DNA of 19,736 bases from Prevotella sp. UBA1104 (lineage in GTDB: Bacteria; Bacteroidota; Bacteroidia; Bacteroidales; Bacteroidaceae). The notes below the pieces were generated by a model that saw only the letters and a program-made list of their open reading frames with translations, had not been told where the DNA came from and searched no databases. Location: contig DCBP01000012.1 of NCBI GenBank assembly GCA_002314055.1, positions 25,975-45,710 of the forward strand, in the 5' to 3' direction. Numbering within the stretch: position 1 is the stretch's first letter; every line of letters starts with the position of its first letter. Below are positions 15,131 through 19,736 of the stretch, piece by piece. Position numbers and translations under genes: made by a program.

Positions 15131-15228
15131 CATTCCCTCCCTTTGGGAGGGTTAGGGTGGGTGTTAGGTTGGTGGGCTTCATTCCCTCCCTTCGGGAGGG
15201 TTAGGGTGGGTGTTAGGGTGGGTGTTAG
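15131..15228 (+). repeat. REP-like repeat, copies 2 and 3 in tandem
   Basis: Two copies of the unit CATTCCCTCCCTTyGGGAGG (and on through TTAGGGTGGGTGTTAGG) start at 15131 and 15180, a period of 49 bp; they differ in the loop base (TTT or TTC). Each has a CCCTCCC/GGGAGGG hairpin (15135-15151 and 15184-15200) and the G-quadruplex motif GGGAGGGTTAGGGTGGG (15145-15161 and 15194-15210). After copy 3 the 12-bp TTAGGGTGGGTG is repeated once more, adding two further G-runs (15216-15222). The array begins 12 bases past the stop codon of the GH25 gene, whose sense strand carries the C-rich version. Copy 1 at 561-592 is an exact inverted match of 15185-15216. Confidence 0.88.
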
Positions 15229-15240
15229 TCAGTGTGTTTA

Positions 15241-16419
15241 TTATCTCGTCCTCTCCATGAATTCCTCGAATTGCTCCTTATATCCGTTGAACACGTTGAT
15301 GTCCACCTCGCCGTGTATGCCGCGAACCCGTCCGTATGGTGTCAGCTGCCAGAAGGCAAGGCGAATGTCGGGGCGATACTGTCCGTAGCGGGCAATCCAT
15401 ATAGGATAATTCTCCTTTATGTCGGGAGCCTGCGGCAGATATTTGTTCACGAAGCCCTGACCTACATAGAGTACAGGCTTCATCCCCGTGGCGCGATGCA
15501 CGATGCGGAGCCATGTTCTTACTTTGCTGAACATTCCGCCTACGCCGCCCATCTGAGCCACTTGCTTCTTGTCTGGCTCAAGGTCGAGCACCGGTGGTAA
15601 ATCGCCGCTGTTGAAGTGAGAGTTCTTCAAAAAGAAGTATGCCTGTTGTGCGGCGCTGCTCCTTGCCGAGAAGAAATGGTAGGCTCCGGTCTTGAATCCG
15701 TGTGCTCTCGACTGGCGGTAGTCGGCGTTGAAGTATTTGTTCCTCACCGTTGTTCCTTCGGTAGATTTTATATATATAAAGGAAATACGGTAGTCCACGC
15801 TGCCGCCATTGCCGGCACCGAGGTATGCTATGCGCAGTCTTGACCAGTCGATGCCATATTTCTTCCTTCCAATCTCATGCTGATATTTAGAGAGGTCGAT
15901 GCCATAGATGCGGTCGGAGGCATGCATCATGCGCTCTCCGCGATAGCGGTCGGAACTCCAGTCGCCGGCTTTCACTTTCCCGTTTACCGTCACTCCACAT
16001 CCGAAGCCGTTTCTTTTTTCGTTTTTCCATTGCCCGGTATAGAAAGCCCCGTCTTCAGCCACGAATGTTCCGTGTCCTTCGGCTAAAAGTTGTTTGTTGA
16101 ATTCGCCGTGGTATGTGCCGAGTGTGTCGCGCCGCGTTCCTGTAACTATAGTGTCGGCATGCCATAGAGCCGTAATCTTTCTGCCGAGCGAATCGGTTAT
16201 CGTTCCGTATCCGTCGCGCTTTCCGTTTTTCCAAACTCCGCTATATACTATACTGTCGCCGATGCTCAGTACTCCGTATCCGTTTCGTTTCCCGTTGAGC
16301 GTTTCGCCGCGGTAGCAGTATTTTCCGTTGTATATCGTTGTGGTGTTAGTCTCTCCGCTGTTGCATCCGGCAAGTGTGAAGAGACATATTATATATATAA
16401 GTATGTGTATCCTTTTCAT
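15241..16419 (-). CDS. GH25 lysozyme lipoprotein with MORN repeats
   Basis: A 392-residue lipoprotein: the signal ends in the lipobox LAGC with Cys at residue 19. Residues about 30-165 hold MORN-type repeats (YNGKYCYRGETLNGKRNGYG, YSGVWKNGKRDGYG, YHGEFN...AEGHGTF, YTGQWKNEKRNGFG). Residues 172-385 are a glycoside hydrolase 25 (Chalaropsis-type) muramidase, which cuts the MurNAc-GlcNAc bond of peptidoglycan: GIDLSKYQ with D175, VLDLEPD with D279 and E281, and WQLTPYGRVRGIHGEVDINVF near the end. A periplasm-facing lipoprotein with this domain suggests self cell-wall remodelling or, if surface-exposed, attack on other bacteria. The ATG overlaps the upstream gene's TGA (ATGA), so the two are translationally coupled. 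Confidence 0.9.
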   Translation of the reverse strand: MKRIHILIYIICLFTLAGCNSGETNTTTIYNGKYCYRGETLNGKRNGYGVLSIGDSIVYSGVWKNGKRDGYGTITDSLGRKITALWHADTIVTGTRRDTLGTYHGEFNKQLLAEGHGTFVAEDGAFYTGQWKNEKRNGFGCGVTVNGKVKAGDWSSDRYRGERMMHASDRIYGIDLSKYQHEIGRKKYGIDWSRLRIAYLGAGNGGSVDYRISFIYIKSTEGTTVRNKYFNADYRQSRAHGFKTGAYHFFSARSSAAQQAYFFLKNSHFNSGDLPPVLDLEPDKKQVAQMGGVGGMFSKVRTWLRIVHRATGMKPVLYVGQGFVNKYLPQAPDIKENYPIWIARYGQYRPDIRLAFWQLTPYGRVRGIHGEVDINVFNGYKEQFEEFMERTR

Positions 16420-17435
16420 CTCATTATTCCTCCTTCGTGGTTTATTCCGATGAAGAAGCCGTTGCGGTTGAATAGCGGAGCACCTTCTGGCGCAAGCAGT
16501 TCCGGAATGTCGTGGGTTTCTAAGGATGTTGTCCTACCTTTAAACACGTTTGGTTCTTGTGCAGCAGCTTTCTCCGAGCATCCGTTGTTCAGTCCGAAGA
16601 TGCCGGCAACTGTTATGCTGTCTCCTTTTTCGGGTATAAGAACGAATATTCGTTTTATCGGGTATATGCAGTAGGCGTCATCCGATATGAATCCGTCTTC
16701 TGTCATCAGCATCATCGTTCCTCGTGGCATCTTCTTGGTCTCGTCGGCAAGTCTCTTGCAGCTTATCTTGCCTGCTTTGCCTTTTGCCGTAGGGTAGAGT
16801 AGGGTATAGTATCTGTTTTTCCTTATCCTGATACCTTTTATATCTTTTATCTTCTCCAGGATTTCTATTCCCTTCTCCAGTCTGTTCCGGTCTTTTTTGT
16901 TATTTTCGGCATAGTCTGCCATTGTGTTGTATCCTTCGTCCTTCACGCTGTGGGTGTTGAGGTAATAGTCAAGCTCGTCCTGTCTCTTCTTCTCTTTCTC
17001 TGCCGTTCTTTTTGCTTTCTGCAGTGTCTTTTCTATTGTTTCGCCGATATTGGCGTTTGCGGCAGCGAGTATGTCTCTTTCGCCGTAGAATGGGTCTACG
17101 GTAAATATGCGTCCGCCACACGACGGGATGAAAGCCCATTTGTTTATCCAGCATCCGCAGACCATTGCTTTGCGCTCCGTGTCGCTGTCGACTTCCTCTT
17201 TTACTATATTTAGCGTTGTGTCGTTCTCAATGTCGTTGCAAACGGCTATCACCTTGTTGCCTTGCGTAATCTCGTAGTATTCCCTACATTCTATCAGCGT
17301 AACGCTGCGCTTCATCCTGTCGTAGTTGGCTGGCAGCAGCGATGGCAACAGTATAAAAGCAATCGCCGCCAGCAATATTACCGGTAGCGACCATATTATT
17401 ATCTTTTTCCTCTTTGATTTTGTCTGTATTTCCAT
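16416..17435 (-). CDS. Membrane-anchored, degenerate trypsin-like domain protein
   Basis: A 339-residue protein with a basic N-terminus and one membrane helix (about 12-34), then a soluble part outside the membrane. Residues 90-115 (CGCWINKWAFIPSCGGRI) and 315-335 (APEGAPLFNRNGFFIGINHEG) resemble the two ends of a trypsin-like (S1) fold; the latter looks like the GNSGGPLFNxxGxVIGI block around the catalytic serine, but E317 stands where Ser is expected, and no clear catalytic His is seen. Between them lies a charged, probably coiled-coil insert (about 130-200). I infer a proteolytically inactive, possibly peptide-binding scaffold; the assignment to the S1 fold is by resemblance only. It is the first gene of an operon with the GH25 lipoprotein (ATGA overlap). 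A GGAGGG ribosome site lies 11 bp before the ATG. Confidence 0.6.
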   Translation of the reverse strand: MEIQTKSKRKKIIIWSLPVILLAAIAFILLPSLLPANYDRMKRSVTLIECREYYEITQGNKVIAVCNDIENDTTLNIVKEEVDSDTERKAMVCGCWINKWAFIPSCGGRIFTVDPFYGERDILAAANANIGETIEKTLQKAKRTAEKEKKRQDELDYYLNTHSVKDEGYNTMADYAENNKKDRNRLEKGIEILEKIKDIKGIRIRKNRYYTLLYPTAKGKAGKISCKRLADETKKMPRGTMMLMTEDGFISDDAYCIYPIKRIFVLIPEKGDSITVAGIFGLNNGCSEKAAAQEPNVFKGRTTSLETHDIPELLAPEGAPLFNRNGFFIGINHEGGIMR

Positions 17436-17488
17436 TTGTGTCTTGTCCCTCCGTTTCTTGATAATGTCTCCTTTTCTTGTTGAGAATG

Positions 17489-17496
17489 CAAAGTTA
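17489..17496 (-). promoter_or_regulatory. Candidate -7 box of the lysozyme operon
   Basis: On the minus strand TAACTTTG matches TAnnTTTG, 53 bp before the ATG at 17435. No good TTG is found at the -33 distance. Confidence 0.45.
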
Positions 17497-17718
17497 ATAA
17501 TATTCCTGATATTGGATAATTAATTTGAGTTAAATGTGTTGAGGCTCTTATTCTGTCTCTATTTACGTAATTTTAACATACGCCATTCTTGCATTCCGTG
17601 TAAAAGGATTACCTTTGTCATCATTAAAGCCTTATATGTAGCTTGCTGCTTTGAAAAGTGTATCTTTTATTGAATTATGATAGGAGCGTATATTCACTCT
17701 TGCTATAATTGTTAATCT
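17497..17718. other. Intergenic region of the divergent gap
   Basis: The gap between the divergent lysozyme operon and the PKD-domain gene is 353 bp. Apart from the two -7 boxes at its flanks I see no open reading frame, hairpin or repeat that I can support here. Confidence 0.45.
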
Positions 17719-17726
17719 TACATTTG
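17719..17726 (+). promoter_or_regulatory. Candidate -7 box of the PKD-domain gene
   Basis: TACATTTG matches TAnnTTTG. A TTG at 17700-17702 lies 16 bp upstream, shorter than the usual 19-21. The leader to the ATG at 17789 is about 60 nt and includes AGAGGAAAA, 21-29 bp before the start. Confidence 0.45.
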
Positions 17727-17788
17727 TTTAAAATGCTGCGCCATACAGCGAGGCTAAAAGAGGAAAACTTAAATAAATATTTATATAA

Positions 17789-19624
17789 ATGAAAATCTTT
17801 ACTTATCTTAGAAGTTTGTTCCTGGCTTCTGCCGTATTGGCTTTGTGGACAAACGCTTATGCCTCGACGGTGAATGTCGAAAGTCCTGTGCTCGCTTCTT
17901 CGGATGCTGACGACGACAAGGTGTTCTGCGACTTACCTTACTCGCAGTCGTTTGATAATGAGAACAACGACTATCCCGGCGACACGTATGTTCCTACGGG
18001 GTGGTTGTCGGTAGGCGACATGCCCTTTGTAACTAATAGCTTTGACAATGTTCCGGCTAAAGACGGAACTTATTATCTCATGGCTCTTGAGAGCAGCGCG
18101 GCAAGAAATGACCGTTGCTACACGCCATTTTTCAAACTGAAGAAGGGCACTAAATACTCTATTTCTTTTTATGTCTATGCTCCTGGAAACGCACAAACGA
18201 ATAATAAAACTGACTTCGAACTTACTGTCGGTACGGAGCAGGATGCGGAATTCCATTCGCGAATCCTGACGAAGCTGACGGAATGCGAATTCTCTCGCTG
18301 GCAGAAAGTTGCCGTGGATTATACTCCTGATGAGGACAACGACTACTGCTTCTCCTTCCACGTTACTTCGAAGGCTGCCTACGCAGGTTGGTTCGGCATA
18401 GATTTGTTTAACATCACTTATCCTGAAGCCGTGCCGATGCCTAAGGCTGCATTCGTTCCCGTTGGCTGTTATAGCCTTATGGACAGTAAATTGATTTGCT
18501 TCAGCAACTCCAAGATAAAAATGTCTAACCTCTCAACCGATGCCACTTCTTATCTGTGGGAGGCTGAGGGCGCCATTCCGTCTTCGTCTACCGAAAAGGA
18601 GCCGGAATTCTCATTCCCCAAGAGCGGCTCTTATAAAATTAAACTGACAGCAAAAAATCAACGTGGGTCGAATTCCAATACCTTCACTTCGCTCGTATCC
18701 GTATACGGAAACACGCCTGATCTTCCTATTATGACAATGGACCCTAATGGCGATACAATGACGACAAGGGATAATCTCGATGCCTACGATACTAACCCTT
18801 ATGCCGATTTCGTGGCTGGAGTAAACCATTACTACTCGCATTTTGCTGAACGATTCGATGTTCCTGAAGGACGTGAATACGAGATTTACTCCCTCAGCTT
18901 CTATCTATATTATTATAATCTCGGTATCCGTTACTTCAAGGAAGAATGTAACAAACCGTTTAGCATTGTCTTCTACGGCGAAAAAGACGGCAGACCTGAT
19001 CTCAACAAGGTTTATGGCAGGATAGACAAAACCATGCAGGAGGCTTGGGGTACTCTAAACCTCGGTACATGGGAGCAGCGCGGCTTTGAGTTCAAAGACA
19101 AGCCGATTGTTGCCGACGGACCGTTTTATGTGGCTTTCGAATTCCCGGAGAATTTATGGCTCGACGAAACTGTCAGCGGAGCAACGCGCACTTGCGTCGG
19201 ATTCTGCGGCATCAAGCATCGCTCAAAGGTCTCTACACTTTACGTGCAGCCGTTTAAAGTACCGGAAACTTCTGATTATGTAGTCGATGGTAACTACTGC
19301 CCTGTAGAAAAGGTTGACAGTCAGTATAAAGGTTATGGACTGTATCTTACAACATGGTGTAACGTGAAGAACGATTCCGGAACCTCTTCAATCGCCATTG
19401 CCAATGATGGCTCTGTGGTATCCGCAGTACGTCTTTCTGGAGATGTCCTTCAGGTCAGCGGTACTAAAGCCGGCGAAAAAGTCATTGTATATAATGTCTC
19501 AGGCTCTGTTGTTGGTAGCGTGATTGCTACAGGTGAGGGATGCGAACTCTCTCTCTCTGGCATTCCAGCCGGAATTTATGTAGTTAAGACGGAAAAAGGA
19601 ACAATGAAATTCTTTAAACAATAA
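17789..19624 (+). CDS. Secreted PKD-domain protein with type IX sorting domain
   Basis: A 611-residue exported protein of unknown function. The signal peptide covers 1 to about 25 (MKIFTYLRSLF ... AYA). Residues 45-212 look like a beta-sandwich binding module (choice-of-anchor J-like: LPYSQSFDNENN ... PTGWLSVGD ... FKLKKGTKYSISFYVYAPG ... WFGIDLFNITYPE). Residues 219-306 are a PKD-like domain (SYLWEAEG ... FSFPKSGSYKIKLTAKNQRGS). Residues about 310-530 are a further beta-rich region I cannot name. From about 538 a type A sorting domain follows (LSGDVLQVSGTKAGEKVIVYNVSG ... SLSGIPAGIYVVKTEKGTMKFFK), which directs the protein through the type IX system to the surface. No catalytic motif is visible; an adhesin or a glycan- or protein-binding role is an inference from domain types. 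Cysteines at several sites (C47, C110, C187, C227, C237) could form disulphides. Confidence 0.82.
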   Translation: MKIFTYLRSLFLASAVLALWTNAYASTVNVESPVLASSDADDDKVFCDLPYSQSFDNENNDYPGDTYVPTGWLSVGDMPFVTNSFDNVPAKDGTYYLMALESSAARNDRCYTPFFKLKKGTKYSISFYVYAPGNAQTNNKTDFELTVGTEQDAEFHSRILTKLTECEFSRWQKVAVDYTPDEDNDYCFSFHVTSKAAYAGWFGIDLFNITYPEAVPMPKAAFVPVGCYSLMDSKLICFSNSKIKMSNLSTDATSYLWEAEGAIPSSSTEKEPEFSFPKSGSYKIKLTAKNQRGSNSNTFTSLVSVYGNTPDLPIMTMDPNGDTMTTRDNLDAYDTNPYADFVAGVNHYYSHFAERFDVPEGREYEIYSLSFYLYYYNLGIRYFKEECNKPFSIVFYGEKDGRPDLNKVYGRIDKTMQEAWGTLNLGTWEQRGFEFKDKPIVADGPFYVAFEFPENLWLDETVSGATRTCVGFCGIKHRSKVSTLYVQPFKVPETSDYVVDGNYCPVEKVDSQYKGYGLYLTTWCNVKNDSGTSSIAIANDGSVVSAVRLSGDVLQVSGTKAGEKVIVYNVSGSVVGSVIATGEGCELSLSGIPAGIYVVKTEKGTMKFFKQ

Positions 19625-19644
19625 AAAAACTTTTTTTCAGTGAA

Positions 19645-19736
19645 TTTACCCTCACACCCCTCACCAATTACCCCCAATCCCCCTGTATATCGATGTTTCA
19701 GGTGGTGAGGGGTGTGGTGAGGGGTGTGAGGGTAAA
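19645..19736. repeat. Inverted repeat with G-rich tandem right arm, cut by the window end
   Basis: Arm 19645-19666 and arm 19715-19736 are perfect 22-bp inverted repeats separated by 48 bp. The right side also holds the 12-bp GGTGAGGGGTGT twice in tandem (19704-19715, 19716-19727). The element starts 21 bases after a stop codon, with the C-rich arm first in the sense strand, the same layout as the other REP-like repeats. It may continue past the window. Confidence 0.75.

Noticed and set aside
15131..15228. Tandem repeat considered as a CRISPR array
   Set aside because: Only two units with a 49-bp period, no unique spacers of constant length, and an isolated third copy next to a transporter gene; no cas genes.

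Overview
The window reads as a chromosomal segment of a gut- or oral-type member of the Bacteroidota, most likely Prevotella or a close relative within the Bacteroidales. The evidence is: repeated TAnnTTTG -7 promoter elements (two with a clear TTTG/TTG box 19-20 bp upstream), A-rich leaders with few Shine-Dalgarno sites, C-terminal sorting tails of the type IX (Por) secretion kind, a sensor of the hybrid-two-component-like class unique to this phylum, and typical Bacteroidales glycoside hydrolases. No rRNA, tRNA, CRISPR array or insertion sequence was seen.

Layout. 1-1260: two adjacent half-size chromate-transporter genes, separated by a short GC-rich repeat. 1284-2580: a secreted PAP2-type phosphatase on the minus strand and a small unknown gene on the plus strand, closed by a strong two-way terminator. 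2594-5032: a secreted GH85 endo-beta-N-acetylglucosaminidase (minus). 5480-6334: an OmpA-like peptidoglycan-binding lipoprotein. 6480-6848: a decayed remnant of an AAA/DUF4143 ATPase. 7086-10814: a very large GH95 alpha-L-fucosidase. 10901-13288: a convergent membrane-spanning AraC-type regulator with a periplasmic propeller but no kinase or receiver. 13421-14932: a secreted endonuclease I. 15241-17435: a two-gene operon (degenerate trypsin-like membrane protein, then a MORN-repeat GH25 lysozyme lipoprotein). 17789-19624: a secreted PKD-domain protein with a sorting tail. The window ends in an inverted repeat.

How it fits together. GH85 cuts N-glycans in the chitobiose core and GH95 removes alpha-1,2-type fucose, so the pair, plus the neighbouring sensor, look like host-glycan (mucin/N-glycan) foraging without a linked SusC/SusD pair. 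The best regulatory hypothesis in the window is that the tethered AraC regulator acts on a 12-bp direct repeat with 21-bp period that overlaps the missing -33 box of the fucosidase promoter. Endonuclease I, phosphatase, lysozyme and the OmpA-like protein are cell-envelope or extracellular housekeeping and scavenging functions. A second theme is a small repeat family placed 10-13 bases after stop codons, combining a hairpin with a canonical G-quadruplex motif.
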